DNA from: Victivallales bacterium
GTDB taxonomy: Bacteria > Verrucomicrobiota > Lentisphaeria > Victivallales > SZUA-371
Assembly: GCA_028691155.1 (NCBI GenBank)
Contig: JAQUZV010000038.1
Span: 1 to 12,912, forward strand
Reading direction: 5' to 3'
Length of the DNA: 12,912 nt
Positions 1 to 5,986 of this stretch are shown here, piece by piece. The position numbers were made by a program, and so were the translations under genes. Positions within the stretch are counted from its first letter, which is position 1. Every line of letters begins with the position of its first letter. The notes under the pieces are model-generated. The model was not told the DNA's origin. It made no database searches and saw only the letters and a program-made list of their open reading frames with translations.

Positions 1-606
1 CACCTTTCCCGCGGGGCGTATGCGGCGGACCGCCACTATGATTATGTGACCCCGCAGAAGATCGTCGACCTGGCCATGAACCACGGTTGCCACTCGGTCG
101 CCTTCACCTACAACGAACCGACCGTGTTCGCCGAATATGCCATCGACATCGCCACCATTGCCCGCCGGGAAAAACTGGGCACCGTATTGGTTTCCAACGG
201 CTATATCACCCTGACCGCCGCCCGGGAACTCTATCCGTTGATCACGGCGGCCAACATCGACATGAAAGGATTTTCCGAACATTTCTACGGCAAGATGACC
301 CGGTCGCAACTGCAACCGGTCCTCGACGCCATCAAATACTACTATTCACTCGGCGGCCACCTGGAATTGACCAACCTGGTCATTCCCGGACAAAACGACG
401 ACGAGGCCATGATTACCACTTATCTCGACTGGGTGGAACGGGAACTTTCCCGGGACGTCCCGCTGCATTTTTCGGCCTACCACCCCGATTACCGTTACCG
501 GAACAGCCCGCCCACCGACGTCAGCACGCTGTTGCGAATCCGCGATCAGGCCCGCCGCCGCGGTTTTCATCACATCTATCTGGGCAATGTGTTCGTGCCG
601 GATTGA
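1..606 (+). CDS. amrS: AmrS-type radical SAM enzyme (AmmeMemoRadiSam system), 5'-truncated by window edge
   Basis: The reading frame is open from base 1 to a TGA at 604-606 and gives 201 residues, the C-terminal part of a protein normally about 330-345 residues long. The CxxxCxxC cluster motif that binds the radical SAM 4Fe-4S centre would lie upstream of the window. Family hallmarks that are visible include FTYNEPTVF, VSNGYIT, NIDMKGF, a TNLVIPGQND segment, the LHFSAYHPDY segment and the terminal YLGNVF. These match the AmrS branch (related to pyruvate formate-lyase activases) of the AmmeMemoRadiSam system, whose partners are AmmeMemo/AMMECR1-like proteins; the substrate is not settled to my knowledge. 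No partner gene is visible here, so any would have to be upstream. The next gene starts 116 bases downstream with its own promoter, so this gene probably ends its transcription unit. An internal GTG at 46 is not the start, because homology-like sequence continues upstream of it. Confidence 0.88.
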   Translation, partial: HLSRGAYAADRHYDYVTPQKIVDLAMNHGCHSVAFTYNEPTVFAEYAIDIATIARREKLGTVLVSNGYITLTAARELYPLITAANIDMKGFSEHFYGKMTRSQLQPVLDAIKYYYSLGGHLELTNLVIPGQNDDEAMITTYLDWVERELSRDVPLHFSAYHPDYRYRNSPPTDVSTLLRIRDQARRRGFHHIYLGNVFVPD

Positions 607-651
607 AACGCCCCATGTGGAGGAAGTGTAATCGGCGCGGAAAATTACTCA

Positions 652-680
652 TTGCAATTACCGGAACCGGGGATTATAAT
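652..680 (+). promoter_or_regulatory. sigma70-like promoter for the SPFH gene
   Basis: A TTGCAA box at 652-657 (4 of 6 consensus bases) is followed after exactly 17 bases by a perfect TATAAT at 675-680. Transcription would start near 687, leaving a leader of about 36 bases with a strong AAGGAGAT ribosome site at 707-714, eight bases before the ATG at 723. This is the best promoter in the window. Confidence 0.72.
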
Positions 681-722
681 TAACCATGAACGTCAATCCA
701 AACGTCAAGGAGATCAAAAACA

Positions 723-1838
723 ATGGGACTGCTCAATAAATTACGTCACGAGCTCATCGATATCATCGAATGGGAAGAGACTGCCGGCGATATTCTGGTG
801 CACCGTTTCGAACGCTACAACAATGCCATCAAATACGGGGCCAAACTGGTGGTCCGCCCCGGACAGCGGGCGGTTTTTGTCAACGAAGGCAAAATTGCCG
901 ACTCTTTCGACCCCGGCACCTATACGCTGGAAACCAAAAACATCCCGCTGCTGCGGACCTTGCTGAGTCTGCCCTACGGTTTCGAATCGCCGTTCAAAGC
1001 CGAAGTCTACTTCATCAAAACCACCGAACAGCTCGACCGGAAATGGGGTACGCCCAATCCGGTTATGCTGCGCGACGCCGATTTCGGCATTGTCCGGCTG
1101 CGCTGCCGCGGCAACTATTCCTACCGGATCGGCATCAGTGCGGAAATGATCTCCCGTTTCGTCGGCGCCCGCGACAACTTTTCCGCCGAAGACATCGAAG
1201 GCCAGTTGCGTACCAAGCTCATTTCCTCCTTTTCCGACGCCATCGGCGAACTGAAGATTCCCGCCCTGGAACTGGCGGCGCAATATGATGAAATCAGCGC
1301 TCAAATGCAGAAAAAACTGCAACCGGCGTTTGCCGACCTCGGGATTGAACTGAAAAGTTTTGCCCTGGAAAATATTTCGCTTCCGGACGAAGTGCAGAAA
1401 GCCATGGACGAACGCGCCTCGATGGGCGCGCTCGGCAATCTCAACCACTACTCCCAGTACCAGGCGGCCAACGCCTTGCGGGATGCCGCCAAAAACGGCG
1501 GCAACGTCGGCGGCATGATGGGCATGATGGTCGGCGGACAACTGGCCGGCAGCCTCGGCAACGTGCTGTCGCAACAACCGGCGTCAACTCCGGCAACCGC
1601 ACCGGCGGCAGGGACGCCGCCGCCATTACCCGGCACCACCGCCGCGCCCCTCTTTTTCGTGGCCGTCAACGGCACCCCGTCAGGACCGTTCGCCATGAAC
1701 GAACTGACGGCAAAAATCGGTTGCGGCGAAATTACCGCCGCCACATTGGTCTGGGCTCAGGGCATGCCCGCCTGGCAACCGGCGGCACAGGTCCCCACGT
1801 TGCTCGCACTGTTCGGAACGCCACCGCCATTGAGTTGA
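723..1838 (+). CDS. SPFH-domain protein with C-terminal GYF_2 domain (YdjI-like)
   Basis: The product is 371 residues. Residues 1-30 (LIDIIEW, then DILVHRF) and the following SPFH/band-7-like region to about residue 230 resemble the Bacillus YdjI group, sometimes labelled 'virion core protein'. After that come a Gly/Met-rich stretch (about 258-280), an Ala/Pro/Thr linker (about 285-308) and a GYF_2-type domain (about 311-365) with GPFAMNEL and the aromatic TLVWAQGMPAWQP pattern. SPFH proteins form membrane-associated oligomers. YdjI-type members lack an obvious transmembrane anchor, as here, and are linked to envelope stress. GYF_2 domains are small modules often found attached to membrane or secretion proteins, likely for protein contacts with proline-rich partners. 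The start is fixed by a strong ribosome site (707-714). The gene stands alone with its own promoter and converges with a PP2C phosphatase gene. The domain calls are recognition by eye; the exact role is unknown. Confidence 0.85.
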   Translation: MGLLNKLRHELIDIIEWEETAGDILVHRFERYNNAIKYGAKLVVRPGQRAVFVNEGKIADSFDPGTYTLETKNIPLLRTLLSLPYGFESPFKAEVYFIKTTEQLDRKWGTPNPVMLRDADFGIVRLRCRGNYSYRIGISAEMISRFVGARDNFSAEDIEGQLRTKLISSFSDAIGELKIPALELAAQYDEISAQMQKKLQPAFADLGIELKSFALENISLPDEVQKAMDERASMGALGNLNHYSQYQAANALRDAAKNGGNVGGMMGMMVGGQLAGSLGNVLSQQPASTPATAPAAGTPPPLPGTTAAPLFFVAVNGTPSGPFAMNELTAKIGCGEITAATLVWAQGMPAWQPAAQVPTLLALFGTPPPLS

Positions 1839-1904
1839 GTTGACACGGCAATAATTCGGTTCCGACGGGAGTCAAGCCGCCGATCCTGCGGTAATTGATT
1901 GCTT

Positions 1905-1925
1905 CTCGCGAGCCGGGACCCGGCT
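1905..1925. repeat. Adjoining palindromes between convergent genes
   Basis: CTCGCGAG (1905-1912) is a perfect 8-base palindrome. It overlaps an inverted repeat, AGCCGGG (1911-1917) and CCCGGCT (1919-1925). The pair lies in the 108-base gap between the convergent SPFH and PP2C genes, where a shared terminator would be expected. There is no T run on either side and the loop is too short for the full stem, so this is only a possible factor-assisted stop signal. Confidence 0.3.
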
Positions 1926-1946
1926 TCCGGACGAAAACAGGGAGTA

Positions 1947-2714
1947 TCAATAAGAGACGCCGATGGCGGTGATGTTGTCTTCACCGCCGCGTTTCAGCGC
2001 CATCTTGAGCAGATTGCCGATCATCACCTGAGGATTGCGGTCCTGACGGAACCGCTCCTCGAATTCCGCATCGGCAATATAGTTGGACACGCCGTCGGAA
2101 CAGAGCAGCAAGCCATCGCCGGGGCGGCGCTCAAAGGTGGAAAAATCCGGTTTGGTGGTTTCATTGGGCCCGATGGAACGCGAAATAATATGGGCGAACG
2201 GATGTTTTACCGCTTCCTCGGGAGTGATGAGCTTGTTTTTCACCATCTCCGCCACAAAACTGTGATCCTCGGTAACCCGCATGATCCGGTCGGCGGAAAA
2301 ACGGTAAAGCCGACTGTCCCCGATATGGACCGCCACCACTTCCGTGGCCGTAAGAATCGCCGCCACCACCGTGGTTCCCATCGGATAGCGAAAACTGAAG
2401 CGGTTGTTGATATCGAAAATCTTCCGGTTGGCGTCACGAATGGTCCGGCGGAAAAACTCGCGGGCGGCCTCCCCGTCGAAACAAGAGGAAAAGTCGCACT
2501 GACGCCAATCTTCCAGCATCATCCGAATACAAATGGCGCTGGCAACATCGCCGTTGCCATGCCCGCCGATGCCATCGGCAACGGCAAACAGGGCATAGTC
2601 CCGTTTGCGGTCAATAAAATAACCGAAACTGTCCTCATTGGCCTTGCGGACAAGCCCGACATGCGAATCAGCCGCGGCAATAATACCTTTTCCGACCGGC
2701 GAATCTTTCTCCAC
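1947..2714 (-). CDS. PP2C-family serine/threonine protein phosphatase
   Basis: A 255-residue cytoplasmic phosphatase, the usual size for single-domain bacterial Stp/PrpC enzymes that remove phosphate from Ser/Thr residues phosphorylated by Hanks-type kinases. All main PP2C motifs are present: RKANEDS (residues 23-29, Glu27 and Asp28), FAVADGIGGHGNG (Asp47-Gly48, metal binding), GTTVVAA (113-119), HIGDSRLYR with Asp133, the VTEDHS segment (148-152), LCSDGVS with Asp207, and GGEDNITA with Asp246-Asn247. No transmembrane segment or extra domain is seen. The start is a GTG at 2714-2712 with only a weak GGGT upstream. An ATG two bases further upstream is in another frame, and no in-frame ATG lies near. 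No kinase gene lies in the window, so the target is unknown. It diverges from avtA across 244 bases and converges on the SPFH gene. Confidence 0.93.
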   Translation of the reverse strand: MEKDSPVGKGIIAAADSHVGLVRKANEDSFGYFIDRKRDYALFAVADGIGGHGNGDVASAICIRMMLEDWRQCDFSSCFDGEAAREFFRRTIRDANRKIFDINNRFSFRYPMGTTVVAAILTATEVVAVHIGDSRLYRFSADRIMRVTEDHSFVAEMVKNKLITPEEAVKHPFAHIISRSIGPNETTKPDFSTFERRPGDGLLLCSDGVSNYIADAEFEERFRQDRNPQVMIGNLLKMALKRGGEDNITAIGVSY

Positions 2715-2753
2715 ATCTACCCTGCAGTTTGGAATTGTCTTGCGTCTTGTGAA

Positions 2754-2781
2754 AATTTAACCTGTCATTCCATAAAATCAA
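2754..2781 (-). promoter_or_regulatory. Candidate promoter for the PP2C gene
   Basis: Read on the minus strand, TTGATT (2781-2776, 4 of 6) is followed after 16 bases by TAAATT (2759-2754, 4 of 6), putting a start near 2747 and a leader of about 33 bases. The surrounding AT-rich patch supports a promoter, but both boxes are imperfect. Confidence 0.35.
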
Positions 2782-2864
2782 TGGACAAACCAACGTTGTC
2801 GGGGAAAACGACGTCCGGAAGGACGGCTTCAGCACGAAAATTACTCTAATTCCGAAAAAAGTCT

Positions 2865-2892
2865 TTGCTATTGCCCAAAACGGCGGTATTAT
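2865..2892 (+). promoter_or_regulatory. Candidate promoter for avtA-cyclase operon
   Basis: TTGCTA (2865-2870, 4 of 6) and TATTAT (2887-2892, 5 of 6) are 16 bases apart inside the divergent PP2C/avtA gap. Transcription would start near 2899, giving a leader of about 60 bases before the ATG at 2959. Confidence 0.45.
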
Positions 2893-2958
2893 ATTTTTTC
2901 CGGGAAGGTGACGGCAACAAAACGGATTTCCGGAACAATTCGGGGAGTAAAAGGTATA

Positions 2959-4212
2959 ATGGAGTTATCGACATTCGGACGCCGCTTCTCGGCCCAGGCC
3001 GGAATCCTGACGCTGATGGACGATTTGGGCGCCGCGCTGGCCACCGGCAATCAAATCATGCTGGGCGGCGGCAACCCCGCTTATATCCCGGCCATCCAGC
3101 AACGCTGCCGCGAACGCATGCAGCAACTGCTGGCCGACGGCAACGCGTTCGAACGTCTGATCGGAGATTATTGTTCCCCTGCCGGACCGCGTCGTTTCCG
3201 TCAGGCAGTGGCGGAACTGCTGCGCCGGGAATACGGCTGGCCCCTTACCGCCGACAATATCGCCCTGACCAACGGCAGTCAATCGGCGTTCTTCTATCTG
3301 TTCAATTCTTTTGCCGGACGCTATGACAACGGCCGGATGAAAAAAATCCTGCTGCCGCTGGCCCCGGAATATATCGGTTATGCCGATGTGGGCATCGATG
3401 GAGAAATTTTTACCTCCAACCGGCCGCGCATCGAATTTCCCGGCAACGGCCGCTTCAAATACCACGTCGATTTCGACCAGCTCAAAATCGACACGGATAT
3501 TGGCGCCATCTGCGTTTCGCGCCCGACCAATCCCACCGGCAACGTCCTGACCGACAACGAAATAAACCGGTTGTCGCAACTGGCCGCCGCCCATCATATT
3601 CCGTTGATTATCGACAACGCCTACGGTACGCCGTTTCCCAATATCATCTTTACCGCCGCAACGCCGATCTGGAATGAAAACATCGTGCTGTCGCTGAGCC
3701 TGTCCAAATTCGGCCTGCCGGGAACGCGGTGCGGGATCGTGGTGGCCCGCGAGGAAATTATCCGGGTCATGGGCGGCATGAACGCCATCTTCAATCTGTC
3801 ACCGACGGCGCTGGGCGCGGCCCTGGCCGAAGAAATGATGCGCAGCGGCGAGATTATTGAACTCAGCCGACGGGAAATCAGACCGTTTTACCAGGCCAAA
3901 GCGGAACGTGCCTGCCAAACCCTCGCCCATCTGCTTCGGGGGACGGACTGCTTCATTCACGTGCCGGAAGGCGCCATCTTCCTATGGCTATGGATGCGGG
4001 ATCTGCCGATCAGCGCCGCCGAGCTGTACCGCCGCCTGAAGGAACGCCGCGTCGTTGTGGTACCGGGACACTATTTCTTCCCCGGACTGCCCGCCGGATG
4101 GCGGCACTGCCAGGAATGTATCCGCATTACTTTCGCCCCGGACGATCAAACCGTGGCGGCCGGATTGCGGATTATCGCCGAAGAAGTAATCAATGCTTAT
4201 CGCGAGGGGTAA
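2959..4212 (+). CDS. avtA: Valine-pyruvate aminotransferase (transaminase C)
   Basis: A PLP-dependent fold-type I aminotransferase that exchanges the amino group between alanine/pyruvate and valine/2-oxoisovalerate, in the cytoplasm at the end of branched-chain amino acid synthesis. The product is 417 residues, the length I recall for the E. coli enzyme. It matches that protein nearly continuously by memory: IMLGGGNPA (33-41), ALTNGSQSAFFYLFN (102-116), PLAPEYIGYAD (133-143), KYHVDF, CVSRPTNPTGNV (185-196, Asn191), IDNAYG (218-223, Asp219 and Tyr222), the PLP lysine in SLSKFGLPGTR (Lys250), PEGAIFLWLW (336-345) and VPGHYFFPGL (368-377); Arg389 is the likely carboxylate-binding arginine. I chose the ATG at 2959 because AAAGG (2950-2954) and GGGGAG (2942-2947) precede it and homology begins there; an upstream in-frame ATG at 2908 would add 17 unrelated residues. 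The cyclase gene follows after 3 bases. Confidence 0.95.
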   Translation: MELSTFGRRFSAQAGILTLMDDLGAALATGNQIMLGGGNPAYIPAIQQRCRERMQQLLADGNAFERLIGDYCSPAGPRRFRQAVAELLRREYGWPLTADNIALTNGSQSAFFYLFNSFAGRYDNGRMKKILLPLAPEYIGYADVGIDGEIFTSNRPRIEFPGNGRFKYHVDFDQLKIDTDIGAICVSRPTNPTGNVLTDNEINRLSQLAAAHHIPLIIDNAYGTPFPNIIFTAATPIWNENIVLSLSLSKFGLPGTRCGIVVAREEIIRVMGGMNAIFNLSPTALGAALAEEMMRSGEIIELSRREIRPFYQAKAERACQTLAHLLRGTDCFIHVPEGAIFLWLWMRDLPISAAELYRRLKERRVVVVPGHYFFPGLPAGWRHCQECIRITFAPDDQTVAAGLRIIAEEVINAYREG

Positions 4213-4215
4213 AAA

Positions 4216-5196
4216 ATGGATGAGAACTGGTGGCCGGCGGCAATCTTGTTTTTTCTGGCCGGAGCCGCGCTGTCATGGCTGTTGTCCCGGGGCATTGCCT
4301 ACCGGCACCGCCAAAAAGACGGTGGCGAAACCCTGGCCGAGCTGCGACAGCAGAAATACTCGCTGGCCGAATCCAGTTTGCAGTTGTTGGAAAAAAATGA
4401 GCTGCTCAACGACAAAACCCGCGAACTGAAAGACAAGCAACTGCTGCTGGAAACCAACCGGACGTTGCTGGAGCAACAGAAGTTCAAGCTGGCGGAAGTC
4501 AACCAGAAGCTGTTCGAACTCAACGAAGAACTGGAGCAGGAAAAGGAGAAATCGGAGAAACTGCTGCTGAACATCCTGCCGCCCCACGTTGCCGACGCCC
4601 TGAAAAAGTACGGCTGTACCGAACCGGAGCTGTTCGAAAACGCCGTAGTAATGTTTACCGACTTTGTCGGATTCACCGAAATGTCGTCCCAGGTCCCGCC
4701 GCGGGAGTTGATCGGGGAACTCAACGAACTGTTTACCGGATTCGACAATATCATCGAGAAGCACGGCTGCGAACGGATCAAAACCATCGGCGACGCCTAT
4801 CTGGCCATCGACGGAATCAAACCCGGCCGGGACCATGCCGTAACCGCCATGCTCGATTCCGCCCTCGATATTATTACCTACCTGAAAGCATACAATGCCG
4901 CCGCGGTCCGGCAATGGCGAATCCGCATCGGCATCCATACCGGCAGCGTGGTCGGCGGCGTCGTCGGCATCAAAAAATACATCTATGATATTTTCGGCGA
5001 CACGGTCAATACCGCCGCCCGGCTGGAACAGCACTCCGAAGCGATGAAAATCAACGTTTCCGACACTATCCGCCAAACGGCCGGCGAACGTTACCATTTT
5101 ATTCCCCGTTCCAAACTGGAAGTCAAGGGCAAAGGCCAATTCCCAATGTTTTTCCTCGAATCAGCCCCCGATCCGGCCCCGGATCGGGGCCTTTGA
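4216..5196 (+). CDS. Membrane-anchored class III adenylate cyclase
   Basis: The 326-residue product has one N-terminal transmembrane helix (about residues 6-29), a long coiled coil (about 38-115, rich in Leu, Glu, Gln and Lys), the LLLNILPPHVADAL linker (116-129) typical before class III catalytic domains, and a cyclase domain (about 140-315). Catalytic residues are all present: metal-binding Asp149 (FTDFVGFT) and Asp193 (TIGDAYLA), adenine-selecting Lys189 and Asp258 (KTIGD and YDIFGD), and transition-state Asn265 and Arg269 (VNTAARLE). The Lys/Asp pair predicts ATP rather than GTP, so the product should be cAMP, made as a homodimer. The ATG sits 3 bases after the avtA stop. Its ribosome site GAGGGG (4204-4209) lies inside the end of avtA, so translation is probably coupled. 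No sensor domain is present beyond the helix and coil, so input may come from the membrane or a partner. The last ten codons run into an inverted repeat. Confidence 0.93.
   Translation: MDENWWPAAILFFLAGAALSWLLSRGIAYRHRQKDGGETLAELRQQKYSLAESSLQLLEKNELLNDKTRELKDKQLLLETNRTLLEQQKFKLAEVNQKLFELNEELEQEKEKSEKLLLNILPPHVADALKKYGCTEPELFENAVVMFTDFVGFTEMSSQVPPRELIGELNELFTGFDNIIEKHGCERIKTIGDAYLAIDGIKPGRDHAVTAMLDSALDIITYLKAYNAAAVRQWRIRIGIHTGSVVGGVVGIKKYIYDIFGDTVNTAARLEQHSEAMKINVSDTIRQTAGERYHFIPRSKLEVKGKGQFPMFFLESAPDPAPDRGL
5166..5189. repeat. Perfect 11-base inverted repeat at the end of the cyclase gene
   Basis: CCCCGATCCGG (5166-5176) and CCGGATCGGGG (5179-5189) are exact reverse complements with two bases between; as RNA this is about a 10-bp GC-rich stem with a 4-base loop. 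It encodes part of the last residues (DPAPDRG) and ends five bases before the TGA stop. Only CCTTT follows, so it is a weak intrinsic-terminator candidate or an mRNA 3'-end stabiliser. A third GATCCGG lies at 5195-5201. Confidence 0.55.
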
Positions 5197-5208
5197 TCCG
5201 GGTTGCCC

Positions 5209-5251
5209 CGAGGACGCCGCAACATCGCCGCGTCGCCGGTCGGCGTCCTCG
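5209..5251. repeat. 11-base inverted repeat downstream of the cyclase gene
   Basis: CGAGGACGCCG (5209-5219) and CGGCGTCCTCG (5241-5251) are exact reverse complements around a 21-base GC-rich loop. It is the second strong hairpin within 90 bases and lies wholly in the non-coding gap after the cyclase. No T run follows. It could form an mRNA 3' structure, a protein site or part of a small RNA; I cannot tell which. Confidence 0.5.
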
Positions 5252-5356
5252 AAACCGGCATAACGGCAAGCGGTTCCTTCTCGATTCCGCGGTCGGGAAG
5301 CAGCCATTTGCCTCCGGTTCTAATTTCACTGCCGCCGGCAGACCATATCCCCGGCA

Positions 5357-5385
5357 TTGGCAAAATACGCCATCACCATTATGGT
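5357..5385 (+). promoter_or_regulatory. Candidate sigma70 promoter for the deaminase gene
   Basis: TTGGCA (5357-5362, 5 of 6) and TATGGT (5380-5385, 4 of 6) are separated by 17 bases. Transcription would begin near 5392, about 41 bases before the ATG at 5433, with GGGAGA (5421-5426) as ribosome site. This makes the deaminase a separate transcription unit from the avtA-cyclase operon. Confidence 0.45.
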
Positions 5386-5432
5386 ATGGATAAACAGTTT
5401 TTACGCCTAAAAACACCAACGGGAGAACCATC

Positions 5433-5870
5433 ATGGATAAATTCATGCGCATAGCCTACGAGGAGGCGATGCAGAGCCGCGCCGAAGGGGGAATCCCCGT
5501 CGGCGCGGTGCTGGTGCATCAGGACATTGTCATCGGTCGGGGGCACAACCGACGCCTGCAGCAGGGCAATCCGATCCTTCACGGCGAAATGGACGCCATT
5601 GCCGATGCCGGCAGATGCCCGGCCGAGGTTTATCGTTCCAGTGTGCTCTACACCACCCTGGCCCCCTGTGCCATGTGCAGCGGCGCCATCCTGTTGTACG
5701 GCATTCCCGAGGTGATCGTGGGAGAAGCGGTCAACTTTCCCGGGGAACTTGCGCTGTTGCGTTCGCGCGGCGTGCGGGTCACCGTCCGCAACCTGCCGGA
5801 ATGCATTGCCATGATGAAAAATTATATCGCCGGACATTGCGAAATCTGGAATGAAGACATTGCCAGGTAA
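5433..5870 (+). CDS. Cytosine deaminase of the yeast Fcy1 type (zinc nucleoside/base deaminase family)
   Basis: A 145-residue member of the cytidine/deoxycytidylate deaminase fold. The zinc site is HGEMDAI (His50, catalytic Glu52) plus APCAMCSGAI (Cys79 and Cys82). Most bacterial relatives are TadA (tRNA-A34) or guanine deaminases, but here the resemblance is closest to yeast cytosine deaminase (158 residues). The two share IAYEEA, the GRGHN motif, LYTTLxPCxMCxGAIxxYGIP, VGExVNF and a C-terminal WxEDI. Every active-site residue I recall from the yeast enzyme aligns: Asn39, His50, Glu52, Cys79, Cys82 and Phe102 correspond to 51, 62, 64, 91, 94 and 114 with a constant offset of 12, and Trp139 and Asp142 correspond to 152 and 155. 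The predicted reaction is cytosine to uracil plus ammonia, for pyrimidine salvage. A different small base or nucleoside substrate cannot be excluded. No permease or uracil gene is adjacent. Confidence 0.85.
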   Translation: MDKFMRIAYEEAMQSRAEGGIPVGAVLVHQDIVIGRGHNRRLQQGNPILHGEMDAIADAGRCPAEVYRSSVLYTTLAPCAMCSGAILLYGIPEVIVGEAVNFPGELALLRSRGVRVTVRNLPECIAMMKNYIAGHCEIWNEDIAR

Positions 5871-5887
5871 ATAAGTAAAAAAAATGC

Positions 5888-5915
5888 AAAAAAATACCGA
5901 CAGAGTATTTTTTTT
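5888..5915 (+). terminator. Probable terminator after the deaminase gene (possibly bidirectional)
   Basis: AAAAAAATAC (5888-5897) and GTATTTTTTT (5905-5914) form an exact 10-base inverted repeat with a 7-base loop, ending in eight T residues, 17 bases after the stop codon. The A run/T run pair would work on either strand. The stem is AT-rich and so weaker than a classical intrinsic terminator. Confidence 0.55.
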
Positions 5916-5918
5916 AAT

Positions 5919-5946
5919 TTGCTTAATGAGAAAAGCTCATTATTAT
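5919..5946 (+). promoter_or_regulatory. AT-rich promoter region with operator-like inverted repeat upstream of the zinc-ribbon gene
   Basis: TTGCTT (5919-5924) and TATTAT (5941-5946, 5 of 6) lie 16 bases apart. The spacer is almost filled by a 7-base inverted repeat, TAATGAG (5924-5930) and CTCATTA (5936-5942), with a 5-base centre. An inverted repeat between the two boxes is a classic place for a repressor to bind, but it could equally be a minor hairpin. The region is strikingly AT-rich next to GC-rich coding sequence. Confidence 0.38.
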
Positions 5947-5974
5947 AAAGCATAAGGTAATGGTATTTCAGATT

Positions 5975-5979
5975 AGGGG
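5975..5979 (+). promoter_or_regulatory. Ribosome site that sets the zinc-ribbon gene start
   Basis: AGGGG lies seven bases before the ATG at 5987. The alternative in-frame ATG at 5960 has only TAAGG three bases away and would add nine residues (MVFQIRGCF) before a conserved-looking start, so 5987 is preferred. Confidence 0.5.
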
Positions 5980-5986
5980 TTGTTTT

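Noticed and set aside
741..1577. Minus-strand open frame of 278 codons opposite the SPFH gene
   Set aside because: Composition is typical of an antisense shadow (many Gly, His and Val), with no motif.
1899..2849. Long plus-strand open frame (316 codons) opposite the PP2C gene
   Set aside because: It is antisense to a gene with all PP2C motifs, has no recognisable domain and no ribosome site. It is a by-product of GC-rich codon use.
4273..5139. Minus-strand open frame of 288 codons opposite the cyclase gene
   Set aside because: Phe/Gln repeats mirror the coiled-coil codons of the real gene; there is no domain.
5433..5870. tRNA adenosine deaminase TadA
   Set aside because: TadA shares the zinc site, but VGExVNF and the C-terminal WxEDI match Fcy1 rather than TadA.
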